A stretch of 64,000 nucleotides of DNA from Tremella fuciformis (Eukaryota; Basidiomycota; Tremellomycetes; Tremellales; Tremellaceae): the NCBI GenBank assembly GCA_032768795.1, contig CP136495.1, positions 498,501 to 562,500 of the forward strand. The letters run 5' to 3'. Positions 1-9,400 of the stretch are shown one piece after another (positions within the stretch are counted from its first letter, which is position 1; every line of letters starts with the position of its first letter). Below the pieces are notes generated by a model, which was not told the DNA's origin, did no database searches, and was given only the letters and a program-made list of their open reading frames with translations. A program made the translations under genes and the position numbers.

Positions 1-246
1 TCGACGAGGTTGTGCCTCGACAAGGTTCAACCTCAACGAGGCAGGGAAGCTGCCACCAACGATAACTCCGCATATAACGCCGACACCCTCGACGACCTTG
101 TAGAATGCCGCCGCCTGTTGCCCTTCTCATCACTCATAGCAAGTGCTGAGCGGGCAACAGGTGAGTCTGAATGCATCACTCATAGCAAGTGCTGAGCGGG
201 CAACAGGTGACCGGAATCCCATTGCCTCAGAGCTAAGATTCCGTCG
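1..246 (+). repeat. 5' LTR of copia copy 1 (partial)
   Basis: Matches 4728-4973. Three LTR copies (ending at 246, at 4973, and at 61871 on the minus strand) all stop matching after the same ...attccgtcg, which sets the inner/outer LTR edge. It contains a direct duplication of about 45 bp whose core is agtgctgagcgggcaacagg, seen near 131-163 and 176-208. It also has several CTCGACGAGG-like palindromes near its start. The left end of the LTR is outside the window. Confidence 0.85.
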
Positions 247-259
247 TGGTAACGTCTCG
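247..259 (+). other. candidate tRNA primer-binding site of copia copy 1
   Basis: TGGTAACGTCTCG begins directly after the LTR end. Starting with TGG is expected for a site complementary to a tRNA CCA end. The matching tRNA was not identified. Unlike the other elements here, no complementary stretch was found in the LTR. Confidence 0.4.
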
Positions 260-343
260 TTTGACAAGTCGCGGTAGATAGAACGCGTCAACAAACTCGT
301 CGACCTTGCCTACGCACCGCCAGCCTCGAAGTGGTCCTCCGTC

Positions 344-3300
344 ATGCCATCTGTGCAGACGGTGAAAGAAGAGCGCAAGCTCAATGGGCGCGACAACTAC
401 GCCCAGTGGGTGCGCGAGATTCGAGTCGTCCTTGGATCCGCCGGCCTAGTCCCCCACATCACCAAGGACGCGTCAGTGATCCGAGCACTCGTCGAGGCTC
501 GATATCCAGTGTCAAGTCCGGCGACAGCAGCCGAGACATCAAAGAGAGCAGTTGCTCTATACGAGCATGAGAAGGAGCAGTCCACTGCCCTCTCCACTCT
601 CTACGGCAGTCTGACAGAGACTGTCCAAAACAAGCTTCCCTCGAACCTGATCGACTTCGAGAATCCTCAACCGAAGGGGCTCTACGATCATCTGGTCACC
701 ACATATGGGGCCGACAACGGATCTCGCCTAGCCGAATTATGGTCATCGATATTTGGCGAGACCATCCCAGAGAATGAGGACCCCGAACCTCATCTCACAG
801 CTATCCGGTCGCAACTGGCCGAAATCACCTCCTCCGCCATCACTTCCAAGCTCACCCTTGAGCAATTCGCCAACCAGATTGGCGCATACGCCGCCATCCG
901 TCGCCTACCGTCCTCATACGGCCTCCTCGCATCGACCTTCTACTCAGGGACCTCGTCGAACAAGATCCACCTCGACGAGGTTATCGATAGGGTCGCCGAT
1001 GAACATCGCAGACGTCAACAAAAGGGCGAGAGCGTAAACGAGATGGGGATGCTCAGCAAATCTCTGCAGAAACCGGCAAGCAAGAGATGCATCCACCATC
1101 CGGATCAGGGGAGGCACTCCACAGATGAGTGCTGGAAAGTGATTGGAGTGCCGAAGCACATCCAGGAGCAAAGGTCGGCCAGGGAAGCAGCCAAGGGAAG
1201 GAAGCAGGGAGGACAAGCGAAGAAGGCAAGAGAGCAGATGGAGTCAGGGGATGACTCATCGAGTGAGAACAAGAGAGGCTCGTCGAGGGAGACAAAGGAG
1301 GAAGGCTATTATGCGACGGAGATTGCACTACACGCCAACGACAACCTCCCATCCACCTCCATCATCATCGACAGCGGTGCCACCAGTCCATTCATCAAGG
1401 ACAAGCACCTTCTCTCACATCTCACCAAACTCGACAAGGCCGTCAAGATCCAAATTGGAGACGGATCGATTGTCGAAGCTACACACTCCGGCCGCCTGAC
1501 ATTCGAGAACGTATGGTACAAGAACGCCCTCTATGTCCCCTCATTCACGCACAACCTCCTCTCCACACAGCGCCTCGGTCCATACACAGGGACCCATTGG
1601 CGCTTCTCGAGTGACTCGGCTACATTGGTCGAGAAAGGAAAGGTCATCCTCCGGGGCAAGAAGCTCGGCAACCTATGGGTTGTAGACGACACACCGGTAC
1701 GCACCACCTCGCGCATTCACCGAGCACTTCAGGCAAGAGAAAACACTGAAGCCGAAGACAACCGCCTCCTCACCTGGCACAAGCGCCTAGGTCACTCGAA
1801 CATGAGGAAGGTCTGGGAGCTTGGGAAAGAGGGGAAGCTAGGCGCAAAGTGGACGGGATTGTTTCGGAGAGTCGAATGCATGGATTGCCTGAAAGGAAAG
1901 GCAACGCGCTCGGCATCTCTACCTAACCCGCGTCGAGCCGGCAAACCCCTCGTCGAGGTATCAGTCGATCTATGGGGACCAGCGACCGTCCAGTCGAGAG
2001 AAGGCTTCCAATACTTCCTCACCTGCTACGACGACCATAGCAAATTTGTGCAAGCTATACCAATCAAGAAGAAGTCGGATGCAGCCGAAGCACTACAAGA
2101 CTACATCAAGTTGGCAGAGAATCAGCTTGATCGAACGGTCAAGACCATCCGCTCAGACCAAGGAGGCGAGTTCACGAGCAAGGAATTCAGCCACTGGTGT
2201 AAAAGCAAGGGAATTGAGCATACCCTCACGCCGACCGACGCACACAATCAAAACAGTCGAGTCGAGCGCGTCCATCTCACCATCCTCAATGACATCCGCA
2301 CATGTCTCGCGGACTCGAACCTGTCAAGTCAATTCTGGGTCGACGCATTACGATATGTAGTCTTCACCAGAAACAGGCTACCAGACTCCCAAGGAAAAAT
2401 CCCTGTCGCTCTCTTTCGACCACATCACGACATTGACATACGATATGAAGGAATGCAGCCATTTGGCCAACACTGCATCTATCGAGTTGTGAGCCCCGCA
2501 TCAAAGCTCGACGAGCGGGGTCAATGCGGTCGACTGCTGGGATACACAGAAGGGAGCTGGGGCTACAAGGTGTTGACCCAAACCAACAGGGTCATCGCAA
2601 GTCGAGACGTTACATTCATCACGGGCAAGAAGACAACGCCACGTTCAGATGAACCGCGACGGATTCTGGAGCCGCCTCAACCTGAACCTCGACAAGCATC
2701 GACGAGCCTCGACGAGGATGACGATACATCAATCGAGCTGAACGAGATAGTCGAGGCAGGGGAGGCACCAGAAGAAGAGGAACAAAGGGAAGAGATGGAC
2801 GACATACCTCCCCAAGCCGTGCCAAGGCAAGGGAGAGGCTGGGCCAACGAATACATTCGAGAGGATGCACCGAGCCCAGAACCGAACCCCGACGACGGAC
2901 CAGAGGATCCAGATCGTCGGCTAAACCAGCCCATAGAGGCCGATGCAGATGAACCAAGACGGTCCGGGAGACTAGCAGGTCAAGAGCCCAGTCATCACCC
3001 TCTGCACGACATCGACATGGACTATAACCGAGTAGCCATCGAGCACGCGTTATCAGCCCAGTCACTCACCAACCCTCAGTCATACACCGAAGCTCGTCGA
3101 GCTGCAGACTGGGAGGAGTGGAACAGGGCCATGGACGAGGAGATGACAAAGATGGAGAAATACGGAGTGTGGGAGAAAGTCCCCAGAGAGAACCACCGCA
3201 CCCTTACAGGCAAATGGGTCTTCACCCGCAAAATCGACGGGGACACGGGCAAAGCAAGCCAATACAAGGCTAGATTCGTCGTGAGAGGGTTCCAACAAGT

Positions 3301-4636
3301 CTCAGGACGGGATTTCGACGAACTCTTTGCATCGGTCACCCACAAGTCTTCATTCCGCCTATTCCTCACCATCGTTAACTACCTCGACTGGGAATGCGAC
3401 CAAATCGACATCATCGGCGCATTCCTCAAGGCCAATATCGACAAGGACATCTTCATCGAGCCACCAGAAGGTAGCGACATCGCTGCCGATCACGTCCTGC
3501 ACCTCCGGAAGTCATTATACGGTCTCCGACAATCACCGCACTTGTTCAACAAGCGCCTCGACGAGTTCCTACGGGAGCTAGGCTTCAAACCGACCCTAGC
3601 GGACCCATGCATCTACTCGCTGCAACAAGGACACAAGCGGTGCATGATCTCAGTCCATGTTGACGACATGCTCATAGCCGGCAACGATCGATCAACAATC
3701 GACGAGATCAAGCGGAGGATCGACAAGGAACTTGAGTGCAAGGATCAAGGACCGGTCTCATACTTCCTCGGTATCAACATCTACCGAGACAGGCCAAACA
3801 AGAAGATGTACCTATCACAAGAGCACTACATCGAGGCAGTTCTTCAACGCTTCGGTGAAACCGGGAAAGCCTGCAAGACAATCTTGCCAGACGCAAAGCT
3901 CGTCGAGGCTACGCCAAAGGAGGTCGAGGAGGCTCGAGACAAACCGTTTCCTGCACTCGCCGGGTCAATCCTCTATATCGCCACTATCACCCGACCCGAC
4001 ATCGCCTACGCAGCCTCACTGCTGTGTCGCTTCATAAGCAAATGGTCACTCGCGCATTGGAGGGCCGCAAAGCACCTACTGAGGTATCTTCGAGGAACCT
4101 CGGATCTTGCTCTCACCTTCGATGCTCATGGAGGGAGACGAGCACTGTTAGGATGGGCGGACGCAGACTGGGGTGGATGTCTCGATACACGCCGATCAAC
4201 AACTGGCTATATCTTCAACACCTACGGAGGCATCGTATCATGGAAAAGCAGGCGACAACCGACAGTCGCACTGTCGACGACACAGGCAGAGCTCCTTGCA
4301 TCGACAGAAGCGGGCAAAGAGGCAATATGGCTCAGGCAACTATTGAACGACCTCGACCTAGGCATAGATGGAGCAGTGCCCATCTACAACGACAACAATG
4401 GGGCCATTCAACTGGCCAAACATCAACACGGGTTCAAGTTGAACAAAGCATTCGACATGCGAGCCCAGTGGATACGAGAGCATCAAGCTGGTGGTCTGCT
4501 TGAGCTCAAATACACACCAACGGACAGCAATCGAGCCGACATCCTGACCAAGACCCTTTCGGCCGAGAAGACAAGACAGCTCCGGCAGTTACTGGGATTG
4601 GAAAGACAAGGAGAAGGAGGGCAGATGAGTCAATAG
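344..4636 (+). CDS. Ty1/copia gag-pol polyprotein
   Basis: Single open frame of 1430 residues from the ATG at 344. An N-terminal gag part ends in a zinc-knuckle-like CIHHPDQGRHSTDEC segment. The aspartic protease has IIIDSGATSPF (Asp near residue 342). Integrase follows, with the zinc motif (HKRLGHSN ... ECMDCLKGKA) and the catalytic core (VDLWGPA, TIRSDQGGEF, HNQNSRVERV). Reverse transcriptase has YKARFVVRGF, LYGLRQSP and VHVDDML (DD near residue 1104). RNase H has WADADWGG and YNDNNGAIQL. The frame is uninterrupted, so the copy is probably coding-competent, although its 5' LTR has diverged. Gag and pol share one frame with no frameshift, as in many copia elements. An acidic, proline-rich linker separates integrase and RT. 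Confidence 0.96.
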   Translation: MPSVQTVKEERKLNGRDNYAQWVREIRVVLGSAGLVPHITKDASVIRALVEARYPVSSPATAAETSKRAVALYEHEKEQSTALSTLYGSLTETVQNKLPSNLIDFENPQPKGLYDHLVTTYGADNGSRLAELWSSIFGETIPENEDPEPHLTAIRSQLAEITSSAITSKLTLEQFANQIGAYAAIRRLPSSYGLLASTFYSGTSSNKIHLDEVIDRVADEHRRRQQKGESVNEMGMLSKSLQKPASKRCIHHPDQGRHSTDECWKVIGVPKHIQEQRSAREAAKGRKQGGQAKKAREQMESGDDSSSENKRGSSRETKEEGYYATEIALHANDNLPSTSIIIDSGATSPFIKDKHLLSHLTKLDKAVKIQIGDGSIVEATHSGRLTFENVWYKNALYVPSFTHNLLSTQRLGPYTGTHWRFSSDSATLVEKGKVILRGKKLGNLWVVDDTPVRTTSRIHRALQARENTEAEDNRLLTWHKRLGHSNMRKVWELGKEGKLGAKWTGLFRRVECMDCLKGKATRSASLPNPRRAGKPLVEVSVDLWGPATVQSREGFQYFLTCYDDHSKFVQAIPIKKKSDAAEALQDYIKLAENQLDRTVKTIRSDQGGEFTSKEFSHWCKSKGIEHTLTPTDAHNQNSRVERVHLTILNDIRTCLADSNLSSQFWVDALRYVVFTRNRLPDSQGKIPVALFRPHHDIDIRYEGMQPFGQHCIYRVVSPASKLDERGQCGRLLGYTEGSWGYKVLTQTNRVIASRDVTFITGKKTTPRSDEPRRILEPPQPEPRQASTSLDEDDDTSIELNEIVEAGEAPEEEEQREEMDDIPPQAVPRQGRGWANEYIREDAPSPEPNPDDGPEDPDRRLNQPIEADADEPRRSGRLAGQEPSHHPLHDIDMDYNRVAIEHALSAQSLTNPQSYTEARRAADWEEWNRAMDEEMTKMEKYGVWEKVPRENHRTLTGKWVFTRKIDGDTGKASQYKARFVVRGFQQVSGRDFDELFASVTHKSSFRLFLTIVNYLDWECDQIDIIGAFLKANIDKDIFIEPPEGSDIAADHVLHLRKSLYGLRQSPHLFNKRLDEFLRELGFKPTLADPCIYSLQQGHKRCMISVHVDDMLIAGNDRSTIDEIKRRIDKELECKDQGPVSYFLGINIYRDRPNKKMYLSQEHYIEAVLQRFGETGKACKTILPDAKLVEATPKEVEEARDKPFPALAGSILYIATITRPDIAYAASLLCRFISKWSLAHWRAAKHLLRYLRGTSDLALTFDAHGGRRALLGWADADWGGCLDTRRSTTGYIFNTYGGIVSWKSRRQPTVALSTTQAELLASTEAGKEAIWLRQLLNDLDLGIDGAVPIYNDNNGAIQLAKHQHGFKLNKAFDMRAQWIREHQAGGLLELKYTPTDSNRADILTKTLSAEKTRQLRQLLGLERQGEGGQMSQ

Positions 4637-4727
4637 ACATGCTCGCGAGGGGAGGCGACGGAAATAGGTGGTACGCTCACATGAGCTTGACTCATCTTCG
4701 AGTAACCTCGTCGAGGCTACTCGATCC

Positions 4728-4973
4728 TCGACGAGGTTGTGCCTCGACGAGGTTCACCCTCGACGAGGCAGAGAAGCTGCCACCAACGATAACTCCGCTT
4801 ATAACGCCGACACCCTCGACGACCTTGTAGAATGCCGCCGCCTGTTGCCCTCCTCATCACTCATAGCAAGTGCTGAGCGGGCAACAGGTAAGTCCGAATG
4901 CATCACTCATAGCAAGTGCTGAGCGGGCAACAGGTGACCGGAATCCCATTGCCTCAGAGCTAAGATTCCGTCG
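4728..4973 (+). repeat. 3' LTR of copia copy 1
   Basis: Right-hand copy of the LTR. The repeat may extend further left (to about 4640), because the corresponding part of the 5' LTR is outside the window. The 75 bases 4690-4765 hold four overlapping CTCGTCGAGG/CTCGACGAGG palindromes. Just after the LTR, tgtca would be the right target duplication; its partner is not visible. Confidence 0.9.
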
Positions 4974-5300
4974 TGTCAAGGTAGGATCCTCATTGAGGTT
5001 GCAAGGTCGTCGAGGTAACAAGGTCATCAATGTTACAGCGTGAGTGCGACTCAGCCACGCTGAGTGTCATGGAGAGAGTAGGATCAATAGTGCTCCATGA
5101 GACTCAATCAGAGAGTGCTGAAGAACTACGATGGGCACCCGGGGCATCCTATATGACTCTGCGCCTGCCTCCCGTTGTCACGAGTTCATCCAACGTCTAC
5201 TCCCTTGTCAAGGTTCTCCAGCCCAAGGTAGGTCACGTGTTGGCCATGTGAGATGTGTTGGTCACGTGCATAGGTTGTCGAGGGCGTAGCCGTTGTGACA
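4974..5300 (+). repeat. remnant of a 452-bp-family solo LTR, cut by copia copy 1
   Basis: Closely matches 52792-53142 plus 53869-53878, which form part of a complete solo LTR of the same family. The shared end is cgttgtgaca here and cgttgtggca in the other copy. The left part was displaced by the copia insertion, so no target duplication can be read. No coding potential was seen. Confidence 0.8.
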
Positions 5301-5391
5301 TCTACACAGCTGGCCTCAACCTTTACAGACGCAGGGAACAGGATCAACGCGCGCAGGGAACTTGGCGGACACGGCGCATGCGGGGGACTTG

Positions 5392-6099
5392 TGTCACAAT
5401 ACCACCCCGTCTCTGTCCAAGTGCCCGTCACTGGGTGACGGGGACTCTTCGACTTTGGCAAGGCTGGCCAAGGCTATGAGAAAAGGCGAGGGCAAGGGCT
5501 TGAAGGACTCGTAGAGTCTCAAAAAGTGTCAACAAGGGTAGCCAAGGTCAGCTAGGCAAGGCGAGACAAGACAAGGTGAGCCAACAAGTGCTAGGCCTTG
5601 GCAGCTGTTGGCGGGACGGAGAGAGAGAGTAAAAGTGAGGGAGTAAGTCCCATGCAACTCAATTGCGAGAGTACTGGAGTTCTACGAGGGCTCTGCAAGC
5701 CTTATGTATTCTACCGCGCGTCCCATTGCTTCTGCAATTTGTCTCTGCAAGCTCGGCAAGGTCTTGGTCCATCCACATTAAGCTCATTGTTCTCTCGTTT
5801 CCCTTTGTTGAGTTTGCCGCGGATGCGGTAAACTGGCTGAGTAAGCATAGAGGAGGCCTATTGTTCTTCAACGGCAAGCATGGCGAGCGCGGCAAGCGTC
5901 GAAGAGCTCCTTGCTGTTGACAAGGCCTGCAGTGACCATGAGACTTAGCTGTGTGAGATGCATCCTTTTGTCCAACAGCGGCGGTAATATGGCGTGGGTC
6001 GGTCTCGACAAGTTGCAACAAGCTTTGGCAAGGCCGACAAGTGGCCGACTCACGTTCCTTTGGCTCGGTCTTGCTGCTGCTTTGGTGTCATTTGTGACA
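5392..6099 (+). repeat. solo LTR, 721-bp family, copy A
   Basis: Starts TGTCACAA and ends TTGTGACA. It is homologous in inverted orientation to 53143-53863, which has a perfect target duplication. The flanks here are ACTTG and ACTTA, an imperfect 5-bp duplication. No open frame of note is present. The 91 bases before it (5301-5391) hold nothing recognisable. Confidence 0.8.
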
Positions 6100-6128
6100 A
6101 CTTAGTAGACTCGTTGGCTTTGGGGGAC

Positions 6129-6360
6129 TGTCACGCTCGAAGGGGTAGCCCAAGGTAAAGGGCACGAAGGGGTCTAGTCTCTGGCTCGTAAAGCAAGGGG
6201 ACTGAGAGATTGAGGACAAGAGTGCTGGGTTCAGACCAGCTGTGTGACTTTTGTGACGGGACACAAGAGTTCCATTGCTGAAGAAACTATCTTGGCCGGA
6301 AAGTGGCCTCCTTACATAGACAAGAGGGCTATGTACGCGGAAGGGATTTGCCACCGGTTT
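6129..6360 (+). repeat. LTR-like fragment related to the gypsy-1 LTR
   Basis: Begins TGTCACGCTCG. It shares with the start of the gypsy-1 LTR (8549 onward) the segment tagtctctggctcgYaaagc, followed by GAGTG-TGGG and AGCTGTGTGACTT-like segments at similar spacing. The similarity fades after about 230 bp. No target duplication was found, so it is a degraded or truncated copy. Confidence 0.5.
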
Positions 6361-6419
6361 TGCCACCCATTCCATGAGAAAAGTTTTCCTACTGTGTTAT
6401 GACCCTACACTCGGCTCAT

Positions 6420-7320
6420 AACACAAACGACACATCAGCCACAGTCAACACTTATACCGGCGATCACCGACAAAACACTATACTATTTCCACCGACCAAG
6501 CCACAGTCACTACTTTTATCGGTGATCTCAGCACTATTATCGGTGACCTTCCCTTAAGTCAATACTTTTATCGGTGACCTTCCCTGGAGTCAGTACTTTT
6601 CCCGGTGACCTGGCTCACCGACCTCAAGCCCCCTTACCATTCCGAGTAATTCAGTACAAGCCACTGCAGCGAGGAGAATCGCTTGCAGTCGAGGAATATC
6701 GACTGCTAGGATAACTTTCATGCGGAATGGGTGGCAAATAGCCTTCGACGTAGAGGGGTCTGAGGTCTATATAAGGAGGCCCGTTTCCGGCCTAGAGATC
6801 TCCTCTTCAGAGATCGATTCTTGTAGTTACTTCTCATAGCTTTCTTGCACTCGAGTCTGTTTCCTTGCGCACCCAGCCTCGAGCGCCCATCGACTTCGAC
6901 ATTCGACTTCGAACTTCAACCTTCTACCTTCAATCGTCCGGTACGTCCCAGACTGTATTTCCTCTTACCTCCGTGTGCGTATTACCCGTCCGCCTACCTT
7001 GGCTAGCTACCAAGGCCAGGTCGTAACATACTGCCAATATCTCTTGCTTGCAAGCAATTCCCCTGGCTGCAGATCTGTCTATCTTTACTGGCAATGGAAA
7101 GGTGACTGAAGGTTGCCAAATAGGATCACCGGAAAAAGTAGTGAGTTCAGGAAAGATCACCAATAAAAGTATTGTCTTCAGGGAAAATCACCAATGCAAG
7201 TACTGACTTAAAACGGCAATGTACCAGAAGAGGTGATGTTTGAGGAGTTTGGTGGAAAAAGTACTGTGTTTTGTAGGCGAATGGCGTAAAAAGTAGTGAC
7301 TTGTGTTTTGGATGAGGCCG
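6420..7320. repeat. imperfect long inverted repeat with short internal direct repeats
   Basis: The left arm (about 6420-6625) repeats a unit like agtcagtacttttatcggtga several times. The right arm (about 7105-7315) carries the same unit on the other strand (tcaccaataaaagta, tcaccaatgcaagtactgac). Between the arms are a TATA-like tctatataaggagg near 6766 and a second inverted pair, ttttgccacccattcc (near 6357) and ggaatgggtggcaaat (near 6724). It may be a fold-back or non-autonomous element, or a divergent LTR. No ORF supports a protein. Confidence 0.45.
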
Positions 7321-7329
7321 GTCATGACA

Positions 7330-7928
7330 TTATGTTACTGAAGCATTTGCTCACCTGACCTTGCATTGAACAATGATTTAGCTTTGCAAAATGCATTCCC
7401 TTTCCAATTGGCCACAGACATTGTGTTGGTGTCGCGTCTATGACCATCACATCATCCCTACAAGGGCCTGATCAGTTCAAGACTGTCACGGGGCTCCCTG
7501 TTACAGGCCTGTCCCCACCAGACCTAGGCTATGAAAAAGGAGACGAGGCAAATAAGACGGTTTAGGAAGGGGGATTTCCTGGAAGAGGTGAGCCCTGGGT
7601 GTTGATCAGTAAGACAACAAGTAATAGCTTGGAAGGATTGAGGGCAAGCTATCCAAAACAAATAGGTCCGTAGTGAAGTGACAAGAGCTTGATAGGGTAT
7701 GTCAATAGTAGTGCAAGGACCATATGAGAACCCACCAGCTGTAAGCTGTGTGAGGAAAAAGGAGGAGGGAGGGTACAATATCAAGCTATGGATTTTTTGA
7801 TCCCTGAAAAGCATCAAACAGACTACAAGAAGAAGGGGTTTATATGAACAAAAGGGGTTGTCTGATATCTGACCATACCATGTCTGTCACCTGTCCGAAT
7901 TCCGTCCAACCTCTGGTAAAGCCCCTGT
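7330..7928. other. non-coding stretch, possible LTR remnant
   Basis: No credible gene on either strand. A TGTCACGGGGC sequence at 7484 resembles the start of the other gypsy LTRs in the window, but neither its end nor a target duplication could be found. Confidence 0.35.
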
Positions 7929-8007
7929 TGTCATGATGGGCATGACACGTCCAAGGTACCCTTGATAAACCGAGTTCAGGTTAGGGATTAACCAGAACTT
8001 GGGGCGC

Positions 8008-8018
8008 AAATATCCTTT
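8008..8018 (+). other. TRIM LTR self-primer segment
   Basis: AAATATCCTTT lies inside the 140-bp LTR. It is the exact reverse complement of AAAGGATATTT at 8071-8081, which starts 2 nt after the LTR end. A TATA-like gataaacc lies about 40 nt upstream. The pairing is seen in the sequence; the priming role is inferred from Tf1. Confidence 0.5.
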
Positions 8019-8149
8019 TGGGATATTATTCCTCACCTTGAAAGACCTTGACCTTGACCCTTGTTACAGTAAAGGATATTTCAGACCCGAGTTCGAATCC
8101 TGGCCTGGGCTGGGAGGGGAGGATATGCTGAGGCCCAGGGGCGGGCCTC

Positions 8150-8167
8150 GGTGGGGAAGGTGGATAG
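8150..8167 (+). other. polypurine tract of the TRIM-like element
   Basis: GGTGGGGAAGGTGGATAG sits immediately before the next LTR start. This is the expected place for plus-strand priming and it fixes the element's orientation as plus. Confidence 0.6.
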
Positions 8168-8548
8168 TGTCATGATGGGCATGACACGTCCAAGGTACCC
8201 TTGATAAACCGAGTTCAGGTTAGGGATTAACCAGAACTTGGGGCGCAAATATCCTTTTGGGATATTATTCCTCACCTTGAAAGACCTTGACCTTGACCCT
8301 TGTTACAGTAAAGGATATTTCAGACCCGAGTTCGAATCCTGGCCTGGGCTGGGAGGGGAGGATATGCTGAGGCCCAGGGGCGGGCCTCGGTGGGGAAGGT
8401 GGATAGTGTCATGATGGGCATGACACGTCCAAGGTACCCTTGATAAACCGAGTTCAGGTTAGGGATTAACCAGAACTTGGGGCGCAAATATCCTTTTGGG
8501 ATATTATTCCTCACCTTGAAAGACCTTGACCTTGACCCTTGTTACACC

Positions 8549-9384
8549 TGTCACGCTGTCACGAGGGGGTTCCACACCTGAAGAGCGGTGTGGCAAGAAT
8601 GTACGCGAAGGTACAACGAGGTTGCCCGGGGGCTTAGTCTCTGGCTCGCAAAGCCTAGAAGTCTGCCTTAGGACGAGAGTGTTGGGCGAAACCAACTGTG
8701 TGACTTAACTGTAGAAGAAAGTACAGTAGAGATCCATCGCTAGAGAAGAAGGGGGTCAGAGGCAAAACCTCTGGGTTTATATCCCCTTCACATGACTACA
8801 GGAGGGACTAAATAAAGAGTATCGCTTATCAAGCAAGTGGAGGTACAAGAGCGTGTATCCCGTATATACTTGGTTTGGTACCTTCGTATATCTGAGTACC
8901 TTCGTATATCTGAGATGGCTTGAAGCCTAACTCTGATGTACCTAGATCACGGGAACACGAGAACGCGAGAATACGAGAACACGAGAAACTAGAATAAGTG
9001 AAGTGTGCGCTATCAAACCTAAGTGGTTGACCTGAATGACAGGTCTAGGAAGAGTTGTCGATCATGTCGACTGCCAAGTGGTACATTGTCGACCCTGTCG
9101 ATTGAGTGGGAACGCTTTGTCGACTCTGTCGATTGAGTGGGGACACTTTGTCGATCATGTCGACCCATTGTCGATTGTGTCGGTTGGCCAGAGAATATTT
9201 GTCGATCTTGTCGATCGACCAGAAATCCAAGTTACAGATGGGAGCGCACAGAACCGCACAGAGGAGCGCACAGGACCGCACAGCGGACCGCACATGACCG
9301 CACTTGGAGCGCACAAGAGCGCACACGGAGCGCACGGAGCGCACAGGTTGTTTTGGCTGGTTGCTGGCTTGGCTGGTCATGACA
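8549..9384 (-). repeat. gypsy-1 3' LTR (left in window)
   Basis: TGTCAC...ATGACA, 836 bp. It contains an array of TGTCGA-centred repeats (about 9050-9215) followed by an array of GAGCGCACA/ACCGCACA units of about 8-12 bp (about 9238-9346). A direct repeat of ggtaccttcgtatatctgag lies near 8877-8910, and cacgagaacgcgagaatacg repeats lie near 8950-8985. Confidence 0.95.
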
Positions 9385-9400
9385 GGAGCTCCCCCTCTAA
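9385..9400 (-). other. gypsy-1 polypurine tract
   Basis: On the minus strand TTAGAGGGGGAGCTCC ends exactly at the 3' LTR and overlaps the last codons of pol. It is the expected plus-strand primer. Confidence 0.7.

Larger units (their letters stand above)
1..4973 (+). mobile_element. Ty1/copia LTR retrotransposon, copy 1 (5' LTR cut by window edge)
   Basis: A gag-pol polyprotein is bracketed by direct repeats at 1-246 and 4728-4973. The domain order protease, integrase, reverse transcriptase, RNase H is that of Ty1/copia. The true 5' boundary lies before base 1, so the left target duplication cannot be seen. The element is inserted in an older solo LTR whose remainder is 4974-5300. The two LTRs differ at about eight positions, while the right LTR is almost the same as that of the inverted copy at 61871-64000, which suggests recombination between copies. 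Confidence 0.95.
7929..8546 (+). mobile_element. TRIM-like miniature LTR element, tandem LTR-int-LTR-int-LTR
   Basis: Three copies of a 140-bp LTR (7929-8068, 8168-8307, 8407-8546; TGTCAT...GTTACA) are separated by two 99-bp internal segments (8069-8167, 8308-8406), giving a 239-bp period. The left flank is CCTGT (7924-7928). The right CCTGT is split by the gypsy-1 insertion (CC at 8547-8548, TGT at 15385-15387). The internal segment ends in a polypurine tract (8150-8167) directly before the next LTR and begins with a self-priming site. It has no coding capacity, so it must depend on another element's proteins. The tandem form fits unequal recombination between LTRs. Confidence 0.85.

Noticed and set aside
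2619..3065. A 148-codon minus-strand frame inside copia
   Set aside because: A shadow of the gag-pol frame with no domain; similar shadows occur throughout the coding regions.
6129..7329. One 1.2-kb solo LTR from TGTCACGC to GGTCATGACA
   Set aside because: The flanks GGGAC and TTATG do not match and the middle is unlike the gypsy-1 LTR. Kept as separate fragments.
8081..8115. A tRNA gene in the TRIM internal segment
   Set aside because: Only the T-loop/B-box-like part matches. The flanking T-stem does not pair and no acceptor or anticodon arms can be drawn.
9050..9346. Regularly spaced repeats that could be taken for a CRISPR array
   Set aside because: The units are short (6-12 bp), variable in spacing, lie inside an LTR and are duplicated in the other LTR; the genome is eukaryotic.
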